Assembly: GCF_042477335.2 (NCBI RefSeq)
Contig: NC_091247.1
Span: 13,555,001-13,619,000 of the forward strand
Source: Ovis canadensis
Taxonomy: Eukaryota; Chordata; Mammalia; Artiodactyla; Bovidae
DNA: 64,000 bases
Direction of reading: 5' to 3'
Shown here: piece after piece, positions 53,650 to 64,000 of the stretch
Position numbering within the stretch: position 1 is the first letter of the stretch
Layout: the number at the start of each line of letters is the position of its first letter
Program-made: the position numbers and the translations under genes
The notes under the pieces: model-generated
Databases searched by the model: none
Told to the model about the DNA's origin: nothing
Seen by the model: the letters and a program-made list of their open reading frames with translations, nothing else

Positions 53650-54455
53650 TTAGAAGATCATTACAACACCGTTAGCAAAAAAGAAAACAATTTAACCAAC
53701 CAAGGTATTCAACAACTGGCAACTATTTAGTGCTACAGATGACAGGCAAACACTATGCAACCCTTAAAAAGAGTAAGGAAGAACTCTCACCAGAGAGCAA
53801 TGGCACATTAAGTTAAAAAGGGAAAGTGCAGAAGAGTGGGCATAATATAATCCTATGTCATCACAAGAAAAATGCAGAAGGAGATTTAGATGTGTGTCTG
53901 AAGTTGCATAGAAAAAATCTGGAACAAGGTGCTAAAAGTTGTGCCCTATGCCAGGGGAGTGTGGGGGAGAATGGATACATGTATATGTATGGGTGAGTCC
54001 CCTTCACTGTTTACCTATCACAACATGTTTTTTTATTATTATTAATTTATTTTTACTTGGAGGGTAATTGCCTTACACTATTGGTTTCTGCCACACATCA
54101 AGATGAATTAGCCATTGGTATACATATGTTCCCTCCCTCTTGGACCTCCCTCCCACCTCCCACCCCATCTCATCCCTCTAGGTCATCACAGCGCACTGGA
54201 TTTGAGCTCCCTGCATCATACAGCAAGTTCCCGCTAGCTATCCATTCTACGTGTGGTAATACATATGTTTCAATGCTACTCTCTCAATTCACACTGCCCC
54301 CCTCCTTCCCGCACTGTGTCCACAAGGCTCTTCTCTATGTCTGCATCTCCACTGCTGCCCTGCACACAGGTTCATCAGCACCATCTTTCTAGATTCCTAT
54401 CACAACATCGTTAATCGGCTATACTCCAAAACAAAATTTAAAAATAAAAGTGATC
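53650..54455 (+). repeat. L1 3' ends hosting a later L1 tail
   Basis: 53650-53960 is old L1 ('tatgcaacccttaaaaagagtaagg', 'atggcacattaagttaaaaaggg'). 53961-54026 plus 54409-54452 is a ruminant L1 3' end ('gtatgggtgagtccccttcactg', 'gttaatcggctatactccaaaac'). Confidence 0.75.
54027..54395 (-). repeat. Ruminant L1 3' UTR insertion with target-site duplication
   Basis: Reverse ruminant L1 3' UTR ('ggtttctgccacacatcaagatgaattagccattggtatacatatgtt' to 'ggttcatcagcaccatctttctagatt'). CCTATCACAACAT at 54014-54026 and 54396-54408 is an exact 13-bp target-site duplication. Confidence 0.94.
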
Positions 54456-55894
54456 CCCTATGGAGAATAGAATGGAAGTATTTTAATTTTCTATTTAATC
54501 CTACTTAAAGTAAAACCAATGCAGACACTGACAGGAAATAATAAAAGAGGAGGACAATCCAGGAAGGAGGCAGCTTCACCGGGGAACAAGTCGACCCCAG
54601 GTACTTTAATCTCTTCAGTGAATTCATGATTCCTAACAGTTTTATTTAAAGTCAGAGATGAACTCAGCGCTCTCAAAACAAAACAGTGTCATTCTACTTT
54701 GCATCGTTTTCTCATCAATATTTGGTAAAACAACTAGTAAGAGAGTATTTGTTTGTTTGTTTGGGGGCATAAAGAAGATGTGAATGGGCTGGGGGCCTGA
54801 CCAAAACAAACTCCTGCTCAAAACTTTTCAGGGTCCCTGATTAAGAAATGAAGAACTGACATACCAAAACAAGCTGCTACCAGGAGGCAAGAACAGGGGA
54901 AAAGGCAGGAAGCCTTGTGTTCCATCCTGCTTCCGCCCCTAGGCAGCCCTATGACAGTGGGCGCTAATTCCTGGGAGCTTCAGGTCTCCCATCAGGCAAG
55001 TGGGCATAAGAACCATCTCCTGACCTCGGAGTGGTATTATGAGAATGCAGGGAGAAACCCTCAGGCATTCAGCACAGTATTTCCAGGTATTAAACCTATA
55101 GTGCAGGTGGTTAATAAACAGGACCCAGAACTTGATGACATAAATAACAAAAAGAGAAGAAACTATTCCAGTGAATCTTGATTACCAGGAATGTTCAAAT
55201 AGTCCACCTAGTTGATTGACTTCTCTAAATGGGACAAGACCGGCCAGAGAAGAAAACAAAACCCATATACATTGTCAGTGGGGGCGGATGTAACCCAGAG
55301 CCGGGGAGGCCCAAGGTCATCTTACTGAAGACAGCCAGGAGAACTTGCGCAGTCACACAGCTGGACTTGGAGAGGCTGTGAAAAGAAAGCCTGGTGATAG
55401 GAACCACCCAGGCTCCAAGTCTGACCTGTTATTGCTTTAGGATTTATCTTCTGCCTTCTTCCCAAAAGGATCAGAGGCAGATTGTGGGAAGAGTCACGTA
55501 CTCAGCAGACTCATTTAAATAAGAATATGAGAATCAGAGGAGTGTATAGAGGGTGAGGTACCAGCTGAGATCCGTTGCAACTGAAAATAAAACTTAGCTC
55601 TGGGCATCCAGACTGAAGGCAGAAAAGCAAACCGGTAGACTGTCATTAGTGGAAGAATCGTAATCAACTGGGAAGGTACATTTTTACAGACTTAAACTTG
55701 AAATGTTACCATCAGAAACCAATCCTGGGAATTTATGCATTTGATTACCTCCCACCTCCCAGACTCCTAAAATAAGCTTTAGCGTGCTGTTTTCCTCCTC
55801 ACGGGTTTGCTGTGTGACCTGGAGCCAATGCCTCACCTCTGGGTATCTCAGGTTCCCCCTCCTTTAAAGGGAGGGATGCGCCTGCCTATTTATG
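54456..55894. other. Intron, mostly unique, with MIR remnants
   Basis: Likely forward MIRs at about 54900-55140 ('agccctatgacagtgggcgctaattcc') and 55795-55890 ('gctgtgtgacctggagccaatgcctcacctctggg'). No exon recognised. Confidence 0.45.
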
Positions 55895-56135
55895 AAAAGG
55901 AATGAAGGAATCTTTGTCAGCATTAACTGAGTGCATACTAACCTTCAAAAGCCTTGTGTACATCATCTCACTGAAATCTCCCAATAACTATAAAAGGCAA
56001 GCCCTATAAATACATTACAGACGAGCTCTCTGAGATTCAGAGAGACAGAGACAGCTGATACTGTCACAAAGCTAAAAAGTGGAAGAATCAGAACTCCATT
56101 CCAGGCTTTCATGTTACCAAGGTGCAAATTTAACT
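55895..56135 (-). repeat. MIR in intron
   Basis: 'cattaactgagtgcatactaaccttc', 'cattacagacgagctctctgagattcagagagacag', 'aatcagaactccattccagg'. Confidence 0.75.
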
Positions 56136-57229
56136 GTTAGACTTTTGCACTGCTTTTGTGTATCTCAAGCACGTAACAGTTCCTGGCATATAGTAGGTAC
56201 TCAGCATACTTGTTTCCTTCCTCACTCCTTCCTTTTCTCCTGAAGTAAAATTATGTATGTAAGGAAGATTGTATGTCTACTGAAATATTATTAGTATCTT
56301 TTATTTATACAGTTTCTTTTCCTTTAAGGAGATCACACTACTTATTTTCTCTACTAATTTCACCAAAGATCTAGCTATCATTGTGTATTATATCATTTAT
56401 TTTACAAATGAGGAACTAGAAGGCAACAATCTGCTAGGGTGACATGCCCAGAGTCATATGGAAGTCACTGCCAAAACCAAATAAAAACCTTGGTCCTCTC
56501 TACATCTAAATCAGCCTTTATCCTCTCACATGACACAACCTACATAATAAAGAACAGATCATTCATTTTTTATCTGGAAAACTACCAAACGTATAATTCA
56601 GTAAGGGGCCCCATGACCTTACCACCTTGTCAAAGGGAAGAAAGTATATAAAAAATGAGGTTTGCAGGAGCAGACGGATTTGGTCCGTCAACTTTCTCTT
56701 GGATTACACCCATTAACCGACATAAAATAATGCAAAATATAATGTAACAGATCCCCACGTCTTTGGAAATTCAAGTTAAACTCACTGATCTTTCAAAACT
56801 TATATACAATGCACAAGGGCAGCCGTTAACTCGAGTGGGGCTGCAGAGGAGTACATGATGTCAGCGAGTTCTCTGAAAGAAACATATGATCCACAATTGG
56901 GCCACTCTAGAAGAATCCAAGTCAGCAACGAGCATTTAGGGACATCAATTCACAGCATCACAGCATTCTGGAGCTCCAGAAGGGACCCGGCAGACCACTG
57001 AGAACAACGCCTTCATCTTGTGCATGAAGAACCTGAGGCTCGGGGCGGCGGGGGGAGCGGGGGGCAGGTAAGTGGCTTTGCCAAGATTGCACAGACACAA
57101 GAGCAAGAATGAAAAACTTAGGCTGCTGACTACACCCATCCCACTTGAGTCATGCTTCTGATGGCCACGAGTACACCTAGCACTTTCCAGAATTACCCAC
57201 CTATACATTGAGCACAGAAGAGCCTGAAA
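56136..57229. other. Intron, mostly unique
   Basis: An L2-tail-like stretch at 56150-56215, MIR-like words at about 56395-56480 and a GC-rich patch at 57035-57070 ('gctcggggcggcggggggagcgggggg'). No exon recognised. Confidence 0.4.
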
Positions 57230-57490
57230 TAGGGTAATAGAAAAACTCAGAATTCAAATTCTGGCCATGTGATCTTGAGCAAGTCCTTTAACTTCTGTGA
57301 ATTTTAATTTTTTTCATCTATAAACTGTAGGTAATAGTAAACTCCACAAATAAGCTGCCAGTAATATAAACAATGGGCCCGCACAGTCCTGAGTCACACA
57401 AAGGCCAACATTAGGTCCACATACAACTGGGAACACCCAGCACAGAGGCTGGCACGTAACACGTTTGTAGAAAATTTGTTAAGCAAATCA
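57230..57490 (+). repeat. MIR in intron
   Basis: 'attcaaattctggccatgtgatcttgagcaagtcctttaacttctgtgaattttaatttttttcatctataaactg', then 'gaggctggcacgtaacacg'. Confidence 0.75.
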
Positions 57491-57695
57491 ATGAACTAAC
57501 CAAGCAAACAAGTACCGGACTTGAACTCGGGTCCATTTGCTTCTTATATAGCTCCCAATTCATATGATTTCAAAGCAGAGTGTTATTTCTGACTTACAGA
57601 GGCCATTTTCAGGCAAAAAAAAGCAGGAAAAAAAAAGGTCTGCAGGGAAGTTCTTCGACTCTTCGGTGCTGCTGTTAATTCTTGTTGCTAGCATG
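57491..57695. other. Intron spacer
   Basis: Nothing recognised. Confidence 0.3.
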
Positions 57696-57905
57696 GGTAC
57701 ATCCTGAGGCTCCAGAATCAACTAAACCTGAGCTTCAGCATAAGCTGTGTGACCTCAAAGACACACACATTCTCTGAGCCTGAATTTCCACACCTGGGGA
57801 AAAAAATCTACTTTACAGAGGTGGTGTGACAAACGCAGTGATCCAGAAAAAGGAATACAGAACGACGGGTGGCACATGACAGGTTCACACTCCACTTCCC
57901 TCTAG
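57696..57905 (+). repeat. MIR in intron
   Basis: 'ggctccagaatcaactaaacctgagcttc', 'ctgtgtgacctcaaagacacacacattctctgagcctgaatttccac'. Confidence 0.72.
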
Positions 57906-58083
57906 TTACTGGGGAGCTTCATTCATTCCTTTCACTTAGGTCCCTGCTCTGATGTCGCTTCCTTCTTGAACATTCCTACCTACAAATAAAACCCATAACA
58001 CTGACTATCCCCTTAGCCTGCTTATTTTTCTTCATAGTCCTTACCATCCCCTGACATTATGTGTTTATTTGTTTACTGTGCCT

Positions 58084-58740
58084 GTTGTTGTTCAGACACT
58101 AAGTTGTGTCAGACTTTGTGACCCCATGGACTGCAACGCACCAGGCTTCCCTGTCCTTCACCATCTCCTGGAGTTTGTTCAAACTCATGTCCACTGAGTC
58201 AGTGATGCTATCCAACCATCTCATCCTCTGACACCCCTTGCTCCTCCTGCCCTCAGTCTTTTCCAGCATCAGGAAATCTTTTCCAGTGAGTTGGCTCTTC
58301 CCATTGGGTGGCCAAAGTATTGGAGCTTCAGCTTCAGCATCAATCCTTCCAATGAATATTGAGTTGATTTTCTTTAGGATTGACTGGATGGATTTCCTTG
58401 CAGTCCAGTGGACTCTCAAGAGTCTTCTCCAGCACAATTCAAAAGCATCCATTCTATGATGCTCAGCCATCTTTATGGTCCAATTCTCATATCCATAGAG
58501 GACTACTGGAAAAACCATAGTTTTGACTATACAGACCTTTGTTGGCAAAGTGATGTCTCTGCCTTTTAATACATTGTTCAGGTTTGCCATAGCTTTCCTT
58601 CCAAGGAGCATGTGTCTTTTAAAATCATGACTGCAGTAACCATCCACAGTGATACTGGAGCCCAAGAAAATAAAATCTGTCACTGGTCAAACCCAGGTCT
58701 CCTGCACTGTAGGCAGATTCTTTACCATCTGAGCTATGGG
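58084..58740 (-). mobile_element. Chimeric retroelement: tRNA-SINE head joined to a BovB tail
   Basis: Read on the minus strand: a Bov-tA-type tRNA-Glu-derived head of about 55 bp (58686-58740, with the A-box and B-box regions) joins at once to about 600 bp of BovB 3' sequence (58084-58685), replacing the normal short Bov-A body. TTTGTTTACTGTGCCT at 58068-58083 and TTTCTTTACTATGCCT at 58741-58756 match at 14 of 16 positions, a target-site duplication around the whole unit, and the host L2 is continuous across it. This points to one insertion of an already-chimeric RNA or template-switched cDNA. Confidence 0.82.
58099..58685 (-). pseudogene. BovB reverse transcriptase C-terminal fragment within the chimera
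   Basis: About 194 codons, open from the junction to the natural BovB stop. It begins in the [11 protein letters not shown] region downstream of the YADD motif, so it has no catalytic residues. It ends with the conserved C-terminal part near [12 protein letters not shown] fragment of a mobile element gene, not a host gene. Confidence 0.88.
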
Positions 58741-58918
58741 TTTCTTTACTATGCCTACCTGACTATAAAATAAGCCCCAGGAGGATGGGGACTTTTTCTT
58801 GTTGGTGCTATTTACTGTTCATCTCAACAAACAGGAAAGGGCTTGGCATGTAGTTAGGGCTTAATAAAAATATTTTGTTGAGTGACTGAATGAATTCAAC
58901 ACTTACTTGGGGTTTGCT

Positions 58919-59131
58919 GGGCTTCCCAAGTAGCGCTAGTGGTAAACAACCCACCTGCCAAGATGTAAGAGAAGTGCGTTCAATCCCTGGGTGAGGAAGA
59001 TCCCCTGGAAGAGGGCATGGCAACCCACTCCAGTATTCTTGTCTCAAGAATCCCATGGACAGAAGAGCCTGGTGGGCTATAGTCCATAGGGTCGCAGAGT
59101 CGGACACAACTGAAGCGACTTAGCACACACT
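58919..59131 (+). repeat. Bov-tA SINE in intron
   Basis: 'gggcttcccaagtagcgctagtggtaaac' head, full body, 'gtcgcagagtcggacacaactgaagcgac' end. Confidence 0.93.
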
Positions 59132-59159
59132 AAGTCCTAGAATTAGACTACTATAGTGG

Positions 59160-59910
59160 CCTCCCAACGATACTCTCTGGGTCCACTCTGTCCCCCTACA
59201 TTTCATCTGTTAATCAGCAGCCAGAGAGCTCCTAAAAAGTCAACATCAGATCACTCCTCTGCTGAAGGGCCTCCAGTGGCTTCCCACTACAATGACAGCA
59301 AGCCCACGCTACGCATCAGGGCCTGTAATGCCTAGAGCATGGGCCTCTCACCAATCCATCCCCCATGCCACCACTGAGACACAGTGGCTTTCTCTTCATC
59401 AAATATGCCACGGTCTTATCATTTTTCTTTTTTAATTTAAAAATAAACATACACTTTATGCCTTTGAAACTCTTAAGTTCTATATGTTTACATAACTAAC
59501 AATATTCTGTTCTTTCTTATACCTAACATTTTTCAATAAGCGAGGACTTATGGGAAAATGACTCTTCCAGAAATTTGGGTTAGAGATTACAAGTGTCGAG
59601 GTCTTTCCAGACTCAGGGCCTTTGGGCTGTCTGTTCCCTCTGCCTGGAAAGCTCTTCCCCTAGGCTGCCTTGTCCTCATCACTGAACTGTCGGCAGAAAT
59701 GTGACCTCCTTGTGAAGCTGTCCCTACCACCATCACTCTCAGCAAGTTGCTCTCTATTGGATCACACTGCCCTTTCTTTTCTCACAGCATTTCATTATCT
59801 GGAATGACTTTATTTATGAGTCCTATCTTCCCAATAGGAATGTAAAATACATGAGGACAAGAACTTTGTCAGGTTTACTGCTGCATCTGAACAATAAACT
59901 GGATCTCAAA
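59160..59910 (+). repeat. L2 LINE, two pieces
   Basis: 59160-59415 ('agatcactcctctgctgaagggcctccagtggcttccc') and 59605-59910 ('cagggcctttgggctgtctgttccctctgcctggaaagctcttccc' to the 3' end) are forward L2. 59416-59604 between them is AT-rich sequence of unknown origin. Confidence 0.82.
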
Positions 59911-60044
59911 AGATGCTGGAGCCGGCCAGGGTGAGAGATACAGGTAAAGTACGCCATCAGACTAACAGTATCATGGAGTGTTGGTTTCCTTCCAAAGATA
60001 GCTGCCCCATTACATCAAAATATGTGAATGTCAGCCAGACTTAC

Positions 60045-60136
60045 TTGGGAATGGGTACCCGAATTAGCGTCCCCTCCACTTCTGGGTTCAGATTCATTCC
60101 ACTTTCTCTTATAGCCTTGATAGCTGCAGCTGTACA
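60045..60136 (-). CDS. MRRF: MRRF internal coding exon (end of RRF domain II and hinge)
   Basis: Encodes 30 residues plus two bases of the next codon on the minus strand. It starts Cys-Thr-Ala-Ala-Ala-Ile and ends with a motif reading LIRVPIPK across the splice. This matches the C-terminal half of mitochondrial ribosome recycling factor, where the I-R-V-P-(I/L)-P segment forms the hinge between the alpha/beta domain II and the three-helix domain I; bacterial RRF has the same hinge motif. The acceptor is a pyrimidine-rich tract ending TTTTCAG just right of 60136. The donor is GTAAGT at 60039-60044, a strong consensus. The protein works in the mitochondrial matrix, splitting post-termination mitoribosomes together with GFM2. 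The frame has no stop or frameshift. Seen directly: sequence, frame and splice signals. Known from the family: the role. Confidence 0.96.
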
Positions 60137-60640
60137 CTGAAAACCAGATCAAAAGGTAAACAGAATTAGTAAATAATTATTACCAGATGCAAGCCCTCTG
60201 TCGATAACTGGCAACCCATCTTGGCAGAACATGGAAACATTTAGTTCTGTTACCAGTAAGATCAGGAAGTTACATTGGTGTAGAGTGCTTTGATCAAGCT
60301 GAATAGCAAACTATGTCCACTCCTGGTACCAGTGTATTGCGGGAGGGAAAAAAGGCATAGAGGAAAAAATAAAAAGAAAACAGCTCTGCTTCTTTGAAAA
60401 GATTTCAATGGTTTGAGGCAACGCAGATCAAAACCACAATAAATTCTCAAGGGAGGGGGGCTGGTCTGTGCAAAGATTGGTGTAAAGACAGCTGAAAGAC
60501 TTTATACATTAAAAATTCCAGTTGACATTTTACACTCAAAATATACCAGTGCCGACTGGAATGAGTAAATAAATTTAACTCACTCACATCTATGCTCACA
60601 CCAACCTCACTTGTGTTTTGGCATGAGCAATGAATCTCTG
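60137..60640. other. MRRF intron next to the 60045-60136 exon
   Basis: Holds the acceptor tract just right of 60136. No repeat or exon recognised. Confidence 0.4.
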
Positions 60641-60810
60641 CTGCTGTGCGTGCCAAGAAAGGAAGCGTGGAAGATCTCAGTTCAAATCCCCACTCTGCTA
60701 ACCATGTGACCCTGGGCAATAAGCTTGACCTCTCTGAGCCTCCGTGTAGTAGTCTGAGACCCTGCAGTACTGTACCTCAGGGAGGATTAAATGAGGGACA
60801 TGAGCCATGC
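60641..60810 (+). repeat. MIR in intron
   Basis: 'gtggaagatctcagttcaaatccccactctgctaaccatgtgaccctgggcaataagcttgacctctctgagcc'. Confidence 0.85.
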
Positions 60811-60957
60811 ATCGTCCTCTGTGTCTGGGTGCCTGTAACACCCAGGCAAGGGGCGCTATTACATAAGCATATTCAATAAAGAGAAGAACGCACAAACCCC
60901 CGAAGAATGATGAGCTGATGTCATCGCTTAGCTGATGCACTGCTATCTTTCTTTTCC
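60811..60957. other. Intron spacer
   Basis: Nothing recognised. Confidence 0.3.
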
Positions 60958-61083
60958 TCTTTTTTTGTGCCTGTACCATGAGGCATGCGATGTCGGATCT
61001 TATTTCTCCTGAATAGGGATCGAACCCATGGCCCCTGCAGTGGAAGTGCCAAGTCTTAACCACAGAACTGCCATCGAAGTCCC
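60958..61083 (-). repeat. CHR-type SINE in intron
   Basis: 'atttctcctgaatagggatcgaacccatggcccctgcagtggaagtgcc' and 'cttaaccacagaactgccatcgaagtccc'. Confidence 0.92.
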
Positions 61084-61094
61084 TCTTTGTTTAA

Positions 61095-61240
61095 AAAAAA
61101 TTTATTTCATCAAAATATAGCTCTTTTACAATGTTAATTTCTGTTGTACAGCAACATGATTCCGCTATACACAAAGATATTCTTTCTCACATTCTTTTCC
61201 ATTATGGTTTCTTACAGAACACGGAGTATCATTCTCTGAT
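61095..61240 (-). repeat. L1 3' end in intron
   Basis: 'catcaaaatatagctcttttacaatgttaatttctgttgtacagcaacatgattccgctatac' is the reverse artiodactyl L1 3' end. Confidence 0.85.
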
Positions 61241-62265
61241 GCACTGCTGTCCTGAGGTCCATCCGGGTCTCTTCTGACACAGCCTTGCTCTCTATCAGGC
61301 AAGGTGGCACACTGGTACACTGCCGTCCCAAACTGCCTTATCTCAACCTTAAGCAACATTATAACCACACCTGGTTTGCAATTCTACCGCATAAGAGAAG
61401 GCAGTGTGGAAGAGAGAATTCCATTGGCATGACAATGTGCCATTCATGAAAACAAGGCCCCTGATTTTCAAAAGAATTTTAGGTTTGACCAGAGCCAATC
61501 CATATCGCTTGGATTCAACAGAGCCAATTCCCAGCCTTGAGTTCCTCCCTAGACTTTCCGGTTTAAATAAATGGGGTTTGTTGCACACCTATTTTATTTT
61601 TTCAGGTTGGGTTTTGTTTTAAGGGAGTGCCTAAAAAGCTCATCCATTTCATGGTAAAATGACCTGAATTCTACAGGGACATAAGATGCTATTGTCAGGT
61701 CAAAAAGACAAACCAGCCTTCCACAAGAAGACAAATCATGCCCCTGGGCTACAGAATTTAACTGTGCAGCCACTGCTTAAAATGAGAAACTCTTAAAATG
61801 TACCTCTAACCACAGACTACTGGAGCTGGAAGGGATCTCAGACATAACCAGTACAGTCCCTTCCTTATGTGTGCAGGGACCTGCTGGTAAACGTCACACC
61901 CCTACCCAGAGACACAGTCCCTAAAAGCCAAGAGCAACGGAGTGAAGACCTGGCCCATCACGCTTCCGGTTACTGGCAGTGTTAAGAGGAGGCTCAGCTC
62001 CTCAACTCTCCATCCAGTGACGTTCCTTAGTCTCTCTTACCTCCCAGATCCACTAGCTCAATGTATTCAGTAACTATGGCACAGGGAATTTGATTCTTTT
62101 TTTTTTAATAGTCAAAAAGAATTTGGAACTAGGTCTGGTGTATAAAGCGTATGGCCAAGGTAAATAAAAGAGCTGGATAAAGAAATGAAATTTTCCTCTA
62201 CAAGAGAACTACCAACTTCCTTAATAAAATGAAACACAGACTTCTAAAGTTAAACATAAAGGGAG
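61241..62265. other. Unique intron sequence
   Basis: 61805-61870 ('actactggagctggaagggatctcagacataaccag') is worded like an old dispersed repeat of unassigned family. No MRRF exon recognised. Confidence 0.4.
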
Positions 62266-62395
62266 GGGCTTCCCTGGCAGTCCAGAGGTTAGGACTCTGC
62301 ACTTCCAATGCAGGAGGCGCAGGTTCTATCCCTGGTCGGGGGAACTAAGATCCCACATGCCTCTCAGTGTGGCCAAAATATAAATAAATAGACTA
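62266..62395 (+). repeat. CHR-type SINE in intron
   Basis: 'gggcttccctggcagtccagaggttaggactctgcacttccaatgcaggaggcgcaggttctatccctggtcgggggaactaag' with an AAATAAATAGA tail. Confidence 0.95.
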
Positions 62396-63216
62396 ATTAA
62401 TTAAAAAATAAAAATTTTTTTAAAAGGGAGAATCATCACTTTGAAGGACTGACCTGATTTCAAGACTCCTAATCTTTTTCTGAAGCTTTTCACTGACTTG
62501 GCTGGACCACCCCGCCACCACCACCACCTCCACTTTCCCTCCACAGTCTGGCCCAAGTGTTGCCACACAGCCTGCCTAGGCAAGCATGGGAGCACCCACC
62601 GCTGCTTCCAAGCTGGGCAGGAGCTACAGCTCAATATTTACACCTTCACTGTCCAAGGCTCAGTGCCAAGGATGCAGTGATTGCTCAGTAGAAGCCTGCT
62701 GAATAAGTAGATTAATATGTATATTAAAGCACTGGCTCAAACCTGTTAGAAAAACTCTTCATGTTTATACCCCTTCCCAAAAGCCTTATTTTGTACCATT
62801 TTATACCTGTTCTGTGTCCTTTCGCATGCAGAAAAAATGTGAACCAAGACTGGTTTCATTTGCCAAAAAAAAAAAAAAAAAAACCTACTGAAAGAGGTAG
62901 TTCTGAAATACATACATTTTAGTTTGATATGGAAGAATACAGAAACTCAGGGAATTACCGTCATTTTCCCAACATGACTTCTGACCTATTCATGGTTCAG
63001 ACAAAAAAGCATGCATTTCTATCACATTTCCACCTCTTAGCCTTTACCCCTCACCGAAGAGATGCCCGCCAGCGCCCCAGTGCAAACAGACGCCCTCCAA
63101 TGGCAACAATGACCCACTGGTTGTGGCTGCTTGGAGTACTGTGTCAAGAAAGATCACCATGTGGTGTTAGGCAGGACCGAGTGCTGTGATCAATTAGCAA
63201 TGTCTGCTATTACTGC
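62396..63216. other. Unique intron sequence
   Basis: Contains a poly-A run at 62864-62882. No exon recognised. Confidence 0.3.
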
Positions 63217-63350
63217 GTGCATGCACGCTCACTCAGTAGTGTTTGACTCTTTGGCACCCCAGGGACTACAGCCTGCCACGCTCCTCTGTCCATGGGATTT
63301 TTCAGGCAAGAATACTGGAGTGGGTTGCCTTTCCTCCTCCAGGGATTCTT
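63217..63350 (-). repeat. Bov-tA/Bov-A fragment in intron
   Basis: 'cactcagtagtgtttgactctttggc' to 'gaatactggagtgggttgcctttcctcctcc'; head missing. Confidence 0.92.
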
Positions 63351-63509
63351 AAACTAATAAATCCAATTCATTCATGTCTATACTCACATCTTTGTGCATG
63401 TGTATGCTACAGGACAAAAGACGATGAAATTTTTGTAGACAGGTGAACAAGTCCTTGACAATCTGGGTTCAAGTCAACAGCTGATTTGCAGAGACTCAAC
63501 AAAAATACT
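63351..63509. other. Intron spacer
   Basis: Nothing recognised. Confidence 0.3.
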
Positions 63510-63720
63510 TGTGGAATTAAGGAACAGATGGTGAAAGGAGCACAGGATTTAGAGTCAAACAGACCTAAGCTCAAGTCCTGGCTCTCCTGCCACAGCATGA
63601 ATCTGTGGAAAAATTCTACTTTCCTAAGCCTCAGTTTCCTCCTCTAGAAAACGGACTTAAGTCTAACTTTAAAGAGTAGCTGTGCTGATCACAGGACACA
63701 AAACACGAGAAAGCAATGCC
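63510..63720 (+). repeat. MIR in intron
   Basis: 'gtgaaaggagcacaggatttagagtcaaacagacctaagctcaagtcctggctctcctgcc' and 'cctaagcctcagtttcctcctctagaaaacgg'. Confidence 0.9.
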
Positions 63721-64000
63721 TAGCAGCCCTGTACACACTCAACCCATCTTTCTTCCTTCCACAGGAGCAATAAAAGAGCCTGCAGAATTTTTTTTTTTTT
63801 TCCTCATTTGCCTTGCTCAAATCATGCTGTGGTCTGTTTTTGTTTTTTTTTTTAAACTCCCTACTTTCCCATCATTAAGTCTAGCTGCAGGCAAGTTTAT
63901 GGAAGGTAGTAACTTGTGTCTATCATTTATCAAGCAGGACACATGCTCAACAAATGCAATGCAGTTTTTTGTCCTCAATGCATTTAAAAAGATTATGCAT
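63721..64000. other. Intron, right edge
   Basis: T-rich runs at 63788-63801 and 63839-63852. No exon recognised before the edge. Confidence 0.3.

Larger units (their letters stand above)
57950..58895 (+). repeat. L2 LINE hosting the SINE-BovB chimera
   Basis: 57950-58083 and 58757-58895 are contiguous forward L2 3' end ('ctgacattatgtgtttatttgtttactg' then 'ccccaggaggatggggactttttcttg', 'cttggcatgtagttagggcttaataaaaat'). Confidence 0.85.
27500..64000 (-). other. MRRF: MRRF gene, 3' portion (partial; continues past the right edge)
   Basis: Gene-level entry for mitochondrial ribosome recycling factor. Reading right to left, three coding exons follow one another: 60045-60136 (92 nt), 35599-35758 (160 nt) and 27973-28050 (78 nt with stop). 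Each is bounded by AG acceptors and GT donors where expected. The first ends two bases into a Lys codon and the second supplies the third base, so the frame is kept. The introns are about 24.3 kb (35759-60044) and 7.5 kb (28051-35598), both rich in repeats. The exon upstream of 60136, which would encode the middle of the protein, is not recognisable up to 64000, so that intron is at least 3.86 kb and the gene start lies outside the window. The left limit is an estimate from the poly(A) signal. The presence of introns argues against a processed pseudogene. Confidence 0.93.

Noticed and set aside
60137..64000. The next upstream MRRF exon
   Set aside because: No stretch encodes the expected middle part of RRF with flanking splice sites; it lies beyond the right edge.

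Overview
The window is mammalian nuclear DNA from a ruminant, most likely a bovid. The evidence is the repeat set: many tRNA-Glu-headed Bov-tA SINEs, Bov-A2 dimers, the artiodactyl tRNA-derived CHR SINE, ruminant BovB (RTE-type) LINE pieces, and ruminant L1 3' ends, lying over older mammalian MIR, L2 and LTR-type repeats. There is no bacterial-style gene organisation, and almost every open frame is a chance frame or repeat-derived.

One protein gene can be supported: MRRF (mitochondrial ribosome recycling factor), on the minus strand. Three coding exons are visible with correct splice sites and matching phases: 60045-60136, 35599-35758 and the terminal coding part 27973-28050, followed by a 3' UTR and an AATAAA signal at 27518-27523. 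Together they encode the last 109 or so residues of the protein. The earlier exons and the promoter lie beyond the right edge of the window. From 28051 rightward the sequence is therefore MRRF introns, filled with repeats.

From 1 to about 27,490 the window is intergenic, downstream of MRRF. In mammals the next gene in that direction is PTGS1, but I found no PTGS1 exon here. This part holds an unassigned CpG island (about 5.4-6.1 kb), four repeat-free stretches with the look of conserved non-coding elements (about 9.5-9.8, 14.9-15.4, 19.3-19.5 and 25.6-26.0 kb), a perfect CTCF-type core motif at 1024-1037, and many SINE/LINE insertions.

The most unusual observations are: a 657-bp insertion at 58084-58740 in which a tRNA-derived SINE head is joined directly to a long BovB LINE tail, with a shared target-site duplication on both sides; a G-rich minisatellite in the large MRRF intron (38784-39160) with a visible higher-order repeat; several datable nests of transposons inside transposons; and the CpG island with no recognisable gene. 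I see no evidence of a new multi-gene system.
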